DNA of 9,888 nucleotides from Micavibrio aeruginosavorus (GTDB lineage Bacteria; Pseudomonadota; Alphaproteobacteria; Micavibrionales; Micavibrionaceae): assembly GCA_003241285.1 (NCBI GenBank), contig QFOT01000076.1, positions 1 through 9,888 on the forward strand. Reading direction: 5' to 3'. The notes beneath the pieces are model-generated. The model worked only from the letters and a program-made list of their open reading frames with translations, searched no databases and was not told where the DNA came from. Every line of letters begins with the position of its first letter. Position 1 is the first letter of the stretch. Shown one piece after another: positions 1 to 6,192 of this stretch. A program made the translations under genes and the position numbers.

Positions 1-599
1 GGTGAGGCATCCAAACCCTCTCGAACTATACGCTCATATTCTTCCTTATTATAGGCGATACCGCCGCCAGTTCCGGCCAGCGTAAAGGAAGGGCGAATGA
101 TGGTTGGTAGACCGATTTTTGGTAAAGCTTCAATCGCTTCGGTTAAGGTTTTAACGACAATTGATTTCGGGCTCTCTAATCCGAGCGTATCCATCACATC
201 GCGGAATTTCTGACGGTCTTCGGCTTTTTCAATCGCTTCTTGGTTGGCACCAATCAATTCGATATTTAATCGTACTAGAGTGCCATTATTAGCAAGGGCC
301 AGTGCTGTATTAAGCGCGGTCTGTCCGCCCATGGTCGGCAGCAACGCATCGGGTCTTTCTTTTTCAAGAATTTTGGCAACGACTTCGGGTGTAATCGGTT
401 CGATATAGGTTGCGTCTGCAAGATCCGGATCGGTCATGATCGTCGCCGGATTAGAATTCACTAGAACAACACGGTATCCTTCTTCTTTCAGTGCTTTACA
501 GGCCTGCGTTCCGGAATAGTCAAATTCGCAGGCTTGGCCAATAACAATAGGTCCGGCGCCGATGATGCAGATGGATTTAATATCAGTGCGTTTAGGCAT
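1..599 (-). CDS. carB: Carbamoyl-phosphate synthase large subunit, N-terminal part (partial)
   Basis: This is the first 199 codons of the large subunit; the rest (about 880 residues in the family) lies beyond the left edge. The enzyme makes carbamoyl phosphate from bicarbonate, ammonia (from glutamine via CarA) and two ATP, for pyrimidine and arginine synthesis. The reading starts at the ATG at 599-597 with MPKRTDIKSICIIGAGPIVI, the typical CarB opening. It continues with the family motifs GQACEFDYSGTQA (21-33), NSNPATIMTDP (48-58), PTMGGQTALN (88-97) and RPSFTLAGTGGG (169-180), all from the first ATP-grasp half. Arg129 and Arg169 fall at the numbering of ATP-contacting arginines in the E. 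coli enzyme. Upstream AGAGAG is a weak ribosome-binding site. A terminator-like hairpin lies between this gene and the preceding minus-strand gene, so it probably has its own promoter, although no convincing one is visible at 600-646. Confidence 0.97.
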   Translation of the reverse strand, partial: MPKRTDIKSICIIGAGPIVIGQACEFDYSGTQACKALKEEGYRVVLVNSNPATIMTDPDLADATYIEPITPEVVAKILEKERPDALLPTMGGQTALNTALALANNGTLVRLNIELIGANQEAIEKAEDRQKFRDVMDTLGLESPKSIVVKTLTEAIEALPKIGLPTIIRPSFTLAGTGGGIAYNKEEYERIVREGLDAS

Positions 600-646
600 G
601 AATACTCTCTATTTAGAAGATGGGCACTGAAGCCAATTGAATAAGC

Positions 647-674
647 AAAAATCGCTGCTTGCGCAACGATTTTT
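647..674 (-). terminator. Rho-independent terminator of the carA operon
   Basis: Read on the minus strand, this is AAAAATCGTTGC, a GCAA loop, then GCAGCGATTTTT. It forms a 12-bp stem with one G-U wobble, closed by a GNRA tetraloop and ending in five T. It lies 30 nt past the stop of the tautomerase gene and before carB. The stem is AT-rich at its base, so some read-through into carB is possible. The 600-703 gap holds nothing else convincing. Confidence 0.7.
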
Positions 675-703
675 TAGCTGTTTCTCCTAAGTTTTACCGG
701 ATA

Positions 704-1060
704 TTATGGCTGGTAAGAGGGGCCATGCAGTTCACTGACTTCAACGGTCAGGGAACGGTTGGGAAATTTATCAACTGGAACATGTGTGTTTGCCGCCTGA
801 TACAAAGCTTTAGCTAGTTCGGTCTTATCTTCGTCACTGCGACCGGGCATTAATTTTAAATTGATATGAACCATTTCGGCAAATGTGCCCTGTTCACCAA
901 CAAAAGTTCGACCAGAATCATATTCAATGGCGCGTGTCTTAATACGGTCTAATTCACAACCGTGCATTCCTGCGATCGAGTTGTGGATATCCCTCATAAA
1001 GGAGTCTCTGTAAATTTGTGTCAGAATACCCTTTGAATGTTCAATAACAATGTGCGGCAT
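704..1060 (-). CDS. CHMI-like tautomerase (5-carboxymethyl-2-hydroxymuconate isomerase family)
   Basis: The 118-residue protein resembles the trimeric CHMI branch of the tautomerase superfamily (about 125 residues). In that family the N-terminal proline left after Met removal is the catalytic base. Visible features are Pro2 in MPHIVIEHS, the segment MVHINLKLMPGRS (63-75) matching the family's FVHMTLKIGAGRS, and a C-terminal RSLTVEVSELHGP like RLLALSFEIEELHP. Arg74 matches a conserved active-site arginine of E. coli CHMI; Lys41 stands where I recall another arginine. E. coli CHMI acts in homoprotocatechuate breakdown, but no other gene of that pathway is here, so the true substrate is unknown. 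The start is supported by GGAG six bases upstream, overlapping the end of the carbonic anhydrase gene, with a 3-nt gap. It is the last gene of the carA unit. Confidence 0.82.
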   Translation of the reverse strand: MPHIVIEHSKGILTQIYRDSFMRDIHNSIAGMHGCELDRIKTRAIEYDSGRTFVGEQGTFAEMVHINLKLMPGRSDEDKTELAKALYQAANTHVPVDKFPNRSLTVEVSELHGPSYQP

Positions 1061-1063
1061 TTC

Positions 1064-1681
1064 TTACTCCATTAACGCAATAAAATTATTTTCTTCAGTA
1101 GAGAACTCTAGCAACTGGCCGCTTAGCATGTCAAATAACCATGCTTTAACTAGAATATTCTTGCCTTTTAAGGCTTTTTGTACACTGGGGTATGTCTCTA
1201 AGTTTTTTACGCTTTCTAATACAATCTGTTCTTCCGTATGCCGCAAAAGCTCATTATGGCTGCAACTGATAGCGTCGCAATTGCGCTTAGCTTTTTCCAG
1301 CCCCGATTTGGCGACATCGACGAAGCTCGATATTTCTTCATCGTCGATTTTTTCGACGAGAGCTTTGATCGCGCCGCACCCTGTATGGCCGAGAACAATA
1401 ATCTCTCTGACGTTGTTATGCTCGAGCGCGAATTGCAGAGCGGCGGACAGCGCCGTGCCTTTTTTATAGGGTCGTACAATCGCGCCCATGGCTTTATGCG
1501 CGAAAAACGTCCCGGGCTCAGGCTGGAAAATGGTCCCGGGATCTGAACGGGAGTCGATACAGGAAATAACGAAATAATCCGGCGACTGGCCTTTTTCGAC
1601 CAGCTCCAACATCAAGCCGCTATCGCTTTTATAATAAGCAGCGCGGAATTTTTGAAAGCCGTTTAGGAGTGGATGTACCAT
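1064..1681 (-). CDS. Beta-class carbonic anhydrase
   Basis: The 205-residue cytoplasmic enzyme (no signal peptide) interconverts CO2 and bicarbonate. The beta-class zinc site is intact: Cys41, Asp43 and Arg45 in SCIDSR, and His99 and Cys102 in GHTGCGAI. The N-terminus (LLNGFQKFR), the central block GTALSAALQFALE and the C-terminal YPSVQKAL...AWLFDMLSGQL all align with CynT/Can-type enzymes of 200-220 residues. The usual RNAGN-like segment after the first half of the site is replaced by HKAMGA (62-67). The start has GAAGG nine bases upstream, 2 nt after the methyltransferase stop. Its place in one transcription unit with carA suggests it supplies bicarbonate to carbamoyl-phosphate synthetase; that link is inference. 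Confidence 0.93.
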   Translation of the reverse strand: MVHPLLNGFQKFRAAYYKSDSGLMLELVEKGQSPDYFVISCIDSRSDPGTIFQPEPGTFFAHKAMGAIVRPYKKGTALSAALQFALEHNNVREIIVLGHTGCGAIKALVEKIDDEEISSFVDVAKSGLEKAKRNCDAISCSHNELLRHTEEQIVLESVKNLETYPSVQKALKGKNILVKAWLFDMLSGQLLEFSTEENNFIALME

Positions 1682-1683
1682 TT

Positions 1684-2445
1684 CTAACGACCTTCTACTT
1701 TCAAAACGCGCGTGTGCTTTTTTAAATAACGAAGTGTAAGGGAGATAATCAGGAATAATCCAAACATCGCCGGCCAGATGATATCATCCTCCAGCCAATG
1801 ATAAAATTCTTCACCTTCAATAAATAAATCAGTAATGACTTCGTTTATAAAAAACGCCGTGCCGATGGCAAGCAGGGCCGGGTATTCCCGTTTTAAAACT
1901 GTCTTCCACGAAAAAGTCATTTCCGGCGCGCTCCATTGGCTGAAGCGAGGGACAATAACGGGCGTTTTCGCGCGCCATGTATCATATCGTTCGCCGAATT
2001 TTTCATGCAGGAAGTTTTCTTCGGCAAGAATAATCTTCTCCATATAGATAAAGAAAACGAGTGAGAAAATTAAAACCAGCCACCAGACCTTGATCGATAG
2101 CATTACGCCGAGAATAATAATGAAGTTGCCGAGATATAGAGGGTTGCGGACAACAGAATACATGCCACTTGTGTTTAAATGATCGGCGCGTTGCTCGGTC
2201 GTATTACGGCCCGATGTGCTGCCCGGGATAAAGCCAACAGTGAAACAGCGGATGGCCAGGCCGATCAAGGAAATTATAAAGCAAACGAGAACGACAAAAT
2301 CTTCAAAGTCATCACCGATCGCTTCTTCGACATAGGTGCTTTCTTCAAAAGCAATCGCCATCGGTGGAATGAGCAGAAGAGGGATATAACTTCTCCAGCG
2401 GAAGAAGAAATGGCCGGATTTGATCATTGAGTTATACAAACTCAT
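1684..2445 (-). CDS. PEMT/ICMT-like integral membrane methyltransferase
   Basis: The 253-residue multispanning protein carries the signature of the isoprenylcysteine carboxyl methyltransferase / phospholipid methyltransferase superfamily: SGMYSVVRNPLYLGN (93-107), then a conserved acidic pair E142-E143 and FGERYDTW (150-157). In the family this region binds S-adenosylmethionine at the membrane surface. Hydrophobic segments are seen near 19-34, 48-70, 104-136 (a hairpin of two), 188-208 and 222-241. The last two, after the methyltransferase core, make it longer than minimal members. Bacterial relatives methylate lipids, isoprenoids or, in Leptospira, a lipid A phosphate; the substrate here cannot be told. 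The start follows AGGAG ten bases upstream and lies 3 nt after carA, so it is very likely co-transcribed with carA. Confidence 0.8.
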   Translation of the reverse strand: MSLYNSMIKSGHFFFRWRSYIPLLLIPPMAIAFEESTYVEEAIGDDFEDFVVLVCFIISLIGLAIRCFTVGFIPGSTSGRNTTEQRADHLNTSGMYSVVRNPLYLGNFIIILGVMLSIKVWWLVLIFSLVFFIYMEKIILAEENFLHEKFGERYDTWRAKTPVIVPRFSQWSAPEMTFSWKTVLKREYPALLAIGTAFFINEVITDLFIEGEEFYHWLEDDIIWPAMFGLFLIISLTLRYLKKHTRVLKVEGR

Positions 2446-2448
2446 TCT

Positions 2449-3630
2449 TTATGCGCTCCTTTTCTCTTTCATCATTTCAACAAAACGTCCGAATAGATAA
2501 TGGCTGTCCATCGGGCCCGGTGACGCTTCCGGGTGATACTGAACAGAGAAAGCCGGTTTATCTTTTACCCGTAAGCCTTCATTCGACTGATCGAACAATG
2601 ATATATGCGTCACTTCGACGTTCGACGGCAATGTTTCTGGCAAAACTTCAAAGCCGTGATTTTGCGATGTGATCTCGACTTTGCCGGTTTGAATATCTTT
2701 GACCGGTTGGTTTGCGCCGCGATGGCCCATATGCATTTTAGATGTCTTGCCACCGAGCGCCAGTGCGAGCATCTGATGTCCCAAGCAAATTCCAAATATC
2801 GGCATATTTTTATTCAGGAGCTCCCGAATAACCGGCACTGCATATTCACCTGTTGCCGCCGGATCGCCGGGACCATTTGACAGGAATACGCCATCCGGTT
2901 TATGCGACATAATATCCTCGACAGTTGAAGAGGCGGGGACAACAGTGACTTTGCAGCCACTTGCAGCGAGGCAGCGCAGGATATTTCTTTTTGCGCCGTA
3001 ATCGATAGCAACGACATTGAATTCAGGATTGGTTTGCTTGCCGTACCCGTCTTTCAAATCCCACAATGTTTCATCCCAAAAGTAAGTTTGGGTGCAGGAA
3101 ACGTCCTTAGCGAGATCAAGGCCGTCGAGGCCCGGCCACTCCTGCGCTTGTTGGAGTAATTCATCGAGATCGAATTTACCGTCGGCTTTATACGCGATCA
3201 CGCCATTAGGCGCACCGATATCGCGAATGCGGGCTGTGAGGGCGCGTGTATCAATGCCGGATATTCCAGGAAGGTCATAATTTTTCAACCACTGGTCTAA
3301 ATGTTTATTTGCCCGCCAGTTGGATGGATTGGTGATATCTTCGCGAACGATCAAACCGCAAGCAGCCGGATTGATCGTTTCTATGTCTTCTTCATTTGTT
3401 CCTGTATTGCCAATATGCGGGAAAGTGAAAGTGATGATTTGTCCGGCATAAGATGGATCGGTCAGGATTTCCTGATATCCGGTCATAGATGTATTGAAGC
3501 AGATTTCGCCGACACGGGTTGTTTCCGCGCCAAAGCCTCTACCCCACAGGACAGTTCCGTCATTGAGAACAATGACTCCGGTGGCATCTTTGGGTTGCTG
3601 GGAAGTTTTTAGTTTTGCTGTTTCAGCCAT
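2449..3630 (-). CDS. carA: Carbamoyl-phosphate synthase small (glutamine amidotransferase) subunit
   Basis: The 393-residue subunit hydrolyses glutamine and channels ammonia to CarB. The N-terminal CarA-specific domain (about 16-150) shows GVIVLNDGTVLWGRGFGA and NTSMTGYQEILTDPSY. The C-terminal class I amidotransferase domain (about 204-390) has the nucleophile Cys282 in FGICLGHQ and His366-Glu368 in QYHPEASPGP, so the triad is complete. The length matches the family (about 380-400). It is the first gene of a minus-strand unit that continues into three genes unrelated to the enzyme complex. Its partner carB comes only after them and a terminator. The ribosome-binding site is poor (TAGAGC just upstream). 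It is transcribed divergently from yqeY across a 126-nt gap. Confidence 0.98.
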   Translation of the reverse strand: MAETAKLKTSQQPKDATGVIVLNDGTVLWGRGFGAETTRVGEICFNTSMTGYQEILTDPSYAGQIITFTFPHIGNTGTNEEDIETINPAACGLIVREDITNPSNWRANKHLDQWLKNYDLPGISGIDTRALTARIRDIGAPNGVIAYKADGKFDLDELLQQAQEWPGLDGLDLAKDVSCTQTYFWDETLWDLKDGYGKQTNPEFNVVAIDYGAKRNILRCLAASGCKVTVVPASSTVEDIMSHKPDGVFLSNGPGDPAATGEYAVPVIRELLNKNMPIFGICLGHQMLALALGGKTSKMHMGHRGANQPVKDIQTGKVEITSQNHGFEVLPETLPSNVEVTHISLFDQSNEGLRVKDKPAFSVQYHPEASPGPMDSHYLFGRFVEMMKEKRSA

Positions 3631-3671
3631 GCTCTAGCGTCTTTCTTTTTGTAAGGCACTAGAAAGCGATT

Positions 3672-3700
3672 TTAATAACGAAAATCCGTGTCTTGTACAA
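3672..3700 (-). promoter_or_regulatory. Candidate carA promoter
   Basis: On the minus strand a TTGTAC box (3700-3695), a 17-nt spacer and TATTAA (3677-3672) form a modest sigma-70 match. It would start transcription near 3665, about 35 nt before carA. The -35 side overlaps a perfect 8-bp palindrome TTGTACAA (3693-3700). The -10 side lies in a GATTTT/AAAATC inverted repeat (3668-3686). Either could be an operator, but there is no proof. The box matches are weak, 3 of 6 and 4 of 6. The rest of the 3631-3756 gap holds no clear plus-strand promoter for yqeY, although TACAAT at 3696-3701 is a possible -10. Confidence 0.3.
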
Positions 3701-3756
3701 TATGAATCTTGATGTTCACCGCTTTTTCTGCGAAATCAGTGTTCAGGAGATTTTAA

Positions 3757-4218
3757 ATGTCAAAACGCGCCGAAATTACCACCGCCATGAAAGAAGCCAT
3801 GAAGGCGAAGGATGAGATGATGCTCTCCACGACTCGCCTGATTCTGGCAAAGATGAAGGATTTGGACATCGAGGACCGCGTAAAGGGCAATCAGGATGGG
3901 ATCGGCGACCCTCAAATCCTGTCCATGATGCAGGGAATGATCAAACAACGTGCCGAAAGCGCCAAAGTCTACCGCGAAGGCAACCGCCCTGAACTGGCGG
4001 AAAAAGAAGAATCCGAGATCAAGGCGATTGAAACTTTTCTGCCAAGCCAGCTATCCGATGCTGAAATTGAGCAGGTTGTAACCGATATCGTTGCCAAAAT
4101 CGGTGCAACTTCGGTCAAGGATATGGGGAAGGTCATGGCGGAGCTTAAAGCCAATTACGCAGGCCAGCTCGATATGGGCAAGGCCGGAGCTGTGATTAAG
4201 GCAAAGCTTGGGGGCTAG
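3757..4218 (+). CDS. yqeY: GatB/YqeY family protein
   Basis: The 153-residue cytoplasmic protein is related to the tail domain of the GatB amidotransferase subunit. Family landmarks are the N-terminal helical part with LSTTRLILAKMKDLDIEDR (23-41), the turn FLPSQLSDAEIEQVV, and the C-terminal block DMGKVMAELKANYAGQLDMG, where the family has a similar MGKVM...YAG pattern. Length and pattern are full and typical (about 150). Its precise role is not established; a tRNA-linked amidation function is suggested by homology alone. The start is well supported by AGGAGA seven bases upstream. It stands just ahead of dnaG and rpoD, a neighbourhood often seen in Alphaproteobacteria, with 44 nt to dnaG. Confidence 0.94.
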   Translation: MSKRAEITTAMKEAMKAKDEMMLSTTRLILAKMKDLDIEDRVKGNQDGIGDPQILSMMQGMIKQRAESAKVYREGNRPELAEKEESEIKAIETFLPSQLSDAEIEQVVTDIVAKIGATSVKDMGKVMAELKANYAGQLDMGKAGAVIKAKLGG

Positions 4219-4247
4219 CTTCTTTCTGGCTTTTTTATTGATAGGCT

Positions 4248-4256
4248 TGCTATAAC
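4248..4256 (+). promoter_or_regulatory. Extended -10 promoter at the dnaG start
   Basis: TGC followed by TATAAC forms an extended -10 element (TGN plus a 5/6 match to TATAAT). It ends six bases before the dnaG ATG at 4263, so the expected transcription start falls on that ATG. No good -35 is visible (4227-4234 reads TGGCTTTT), which is common with extended -10 promoters. It would give a leaderless dnaG mRNA besides read-through from yqeY. Confidence 0.45.
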
Positions 4257-4262
4257 CTTTCC

Positions 4263-6104
4263 ATGTCCATCCCACCGCGTTTTGTCGAAGATCTTCGTGA
4301 TCGCCTGACTTTGTCTGAAATCGTTCAGAGGAAGGTTAAGCTGTCGCGCTCGGGGCGGGAGCATAAGGGTTGCTGTCCGTTTCACCATGAAAAAACGCCG
4401 TCTTTCTATGTGAACGATGAAAAGCAGTTTTATCATTGTTTTGGCTGCGGGGCGCACGGGGACGCTGTCGGCTTTGTCATGCAAAGCGATAATCTGTCTT
4501 TTATCGAGGCTGTAGAATCTCTCGCCAGTCAGGCCGGAATGCAGGTTCCAAAGCAAAGCCCTCAGGAAATCGAAAAGGCAAGGACCGAAAAAAGCCTTCA
4601 TTCTCTGGTGGAAGATACCTGCAAATGGTTTGAGGATCGTTTACGCGAGGGAAAAAACCGTGATGTTTTAGAATATCTTACCAAGCGCGGTTTAAGTGAG
4701 GAGACGATATCCGGCTTTCGCCTTGGCTATGCGCCTGCCGATGACCAGACGCTTCGCAAATTTTTGAAGGATAAAGGATATACCGATGCGCAAATGATTG
4801 AGGCGTCCGTCCTTCGTCCAAGCCAGACGGGACGGGAGCCTTATGGGTTCTTCCGTGACCGGGTTATGTTTCCGGTGGCCGATATGCGCGGGCGGATCGT
4901 CGCTTTTTCAGGTCGGGTGCTACCGGAACATATACGTCCTTTGAAAGATCCGACAAAAAAACCGCCGAAATATATCAACTCAACCGATACGCCGCTCTTC
5001 CACAAAGGCCGAATGTTATATGCTCAGCAACACGCCCGCTCGGCGGCAAACGATCACACGCTGTTGGTTGTCGAAGGCCAGATGGATGTCATTGCCTGTA
5101 ATCAGGCCGGCTTGAAAGGCGCGGTCGCGCCGCTCGGCACTGCACTGACCGAAGACCAGATTTCGGTTTTGTGGAAGATGATCCCGCATGAGAGAAAAGA
5201 GCCAGTGCTTTGTTTTGACGGAGATAATGCCGGATACCGCGCGGCGGTGAGGGCGGCGGATCGCATTCTGCCGCTCCTCAAATCCAACCAGTCGGTGAAA
5301 TTCGCTTTCCTGCCGGAAGGAGAAGACCCGGATACTTTTATCTCATCCCGTGGTTTGAGCGCTTTCGAAGGTAAATTGTCTAACGCGCTTACATTGCTGG
5401 ACTTTCTCTGGACGCATCACACGGCAGAGAAAGATTTTTCCTCGCCTGAAATGCGGGCAGGTCTGACGGCGTTGCTCGATACTTTGGCGGCTAAAATTCA
5501 AGATGCGTCTGTTCAGTATCATTATAAACAGGCGTTTCGCGAGAAAACCCGCGGCCTATTTTTCGATACGGGAAGTTTCAAAAATAAAAATACGTATAAA
5601 AAGAAAGCCTTGGCTCCGTCCATTAGTCTTCCGGCTATACGCAAGAAACAGGATTTCGTGCCGCAAATCGTACTGGCCGCCGTCATAAATCACCCGTTTC
5701 TTTATGCTCATTTTGCGGAACAGCTTATCCAGCTTCCTATAGATGAACCTGATTTATCGCGTCTTTTTGGATCTCTTTTGGACTATCTGGGTGCGGTAGA
5801 TACGGAAAGCCTTGACAAACAAGCGCTTAGCCTCCATTTAAGTAAAGTCGGGTTGGCCGATATTGCAATGAAACTTACGCACGAACGCGTTTACCTCCAT
5901 GCTGGCTTTTGCCGACCCGATGCCAATCCGGAAACAGCACTGCAAGGCTTAAAAGACTTGTGGGAAAATTGGGAGAGATCTCGTCTCGCGGAAGATATTC
6001 ATTCTGCGCGGGCGGTTTTTCGCCTTTCCATGACCCCTGAGAATGAGAGCCGTATGTTTGCGCTTCAGCAAATGCAACGGGATAAGGATACAGGAACCGA
6101 CTGA
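4263..6104 (+). CDS. dnaG: DNA primase
   Basis: The 613-residue primase makes RNA primers for lagging-strand synthesis. The N-terminal CHC2 zinc-binding domain is complete: Cys38 and His41 (CPFH), Cys59 and Cys62 (CFGCG). The catalytic core with Toprim fold follows: YGFFRDRVMFPV (194-205), Glu271 with Asp275 in VEGQMD, Asp319 and Asp321 in FDGDNAG, and PEGEDPD (351-357). The C-terminal part (from about 430) is the variable helicase-binding region; it starts with a Lys-rich linker near 420-432. Length is normal (580-660). The start SIPPRFVEDLRDRLTLSEIV fits the family opening well, yet no Shine-Dalgarno sequence precedes it. It ends in tandem in-frame stops TGA TAA and is followed after 88 nt by rpoD. 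Confidence 0.98.
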   Translation: MSIPPRFVEDLRDRLTLSEIVQRKVKLSRSGREHKGCCPFHHEKTPSFYVNDEKQFYHCFGCGAHGDAVGFVMQSDNLSFIEAVESLASQAGMQVPKQSPQEIEKARTEKSLHSLVEDTCKWFEDRLREGKNRDVLEYLTKRGLSEETISGFRLGYAPADDQTLRKFLKDKGYTDAQMIEASVLRPSQTGREPYGFFRDRVMFPVADMRGRIVAFSGRVLPEHIRPLKDPTKKPPKYINSTDTPLFHKGRMLYAQQHARSAANDHTLLVVEGQMDVIACNQAGLKGAVAPLGTALTEDQISVLWKMIPHERKEPVLCFDGDNAGYRAAVRAADRILPLLKSNQSVKFAFLPEGEDPDTFISSRGLSAFEGKLSNALTLLDFLWTHHTAEKDFSSPEMRAGLTALLDTLAAKIQDASVQYHYKQAFREKTRGLFFDTGSFKNKNTYKKKALAPSISLPAIRKKQDFVPQIVLAAVINHPFLYAHFAEQLIQLPIDEPDLSRLFGSLLDYLGAVDTESLDKQALSLHLSKVGLADIAMKLTHERVYLHAGFCRPDANPETALQGLKDLWENWERSRLAEDIHSARAVFRLSMTPENESRMFALQQMQRDKDTGTD

Positions 6105-6116
6105 TAACTCAGTTGG
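6097..6116 (+). other. Hairpin across the dnaG stop codon
   Basis: CCGACTGA (6097-6104) can pair with TCAGTTGG (6109-6116) around a TAAC loop, giving 8 bp with one G-U pair. It includes the dnaG TGA stop. The next T-run begins about 20 nt later, so it is not a standard terminator. It could slow polymerase or protect the dnaG 3' end from decay; this is inference. Confidence 0.4.
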
Positions 6117-6133
6117 AAACTTCCTCTACCCCT

Positions 6134-6161
6134 TTGTTTTTTCTGCAAAATCAGGTTAAAT
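6134..6161 (+). promoter_or_regulatory. Candidate rpoD promoter
   Basis: TTGTTT, a 16-nt spacer and TTAAAT make a weak sigma-70-type match in the dnaG-rpoD gap. The expected start is near 6168, about 25 nt before rpoD. A separate rpoD promoter is usual in bacteria, but this placement rests on box similarity alone. Confidence 0.25.
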
Positions 6162-6192
6162 CGGCGAATCGGAATATTCAGGTAAACGGAAA

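Noticed and set aside
1050..1469. Plus-strand open frame of 139 residues
   Set aside because: It lies opposite the carbonic anhydrase gene, whose zinc motifs and ribosome-binding site prove the minus strand.
3631..3756. Riboswitch or pyrimidine attenuator before carA
   Set aside because: The predicted leader is only about 35 nt and holds no terminator or long pairing.
4204..4236. Possible terminator after yqeY (AAGCT/AGCTT arms, later six T)
   Set aside because: The stem is only 5 bp with an 8-nt loop, and the T-run begins nine bases after it; yqeY and dnaG are probably read through.
4227..4250. Sigma-54-like TGGC and TTGC before dnaG
   Set aside because: The spacing is about 20 nt between the GG and GC elements, far from the fixed 10-nt gap required.
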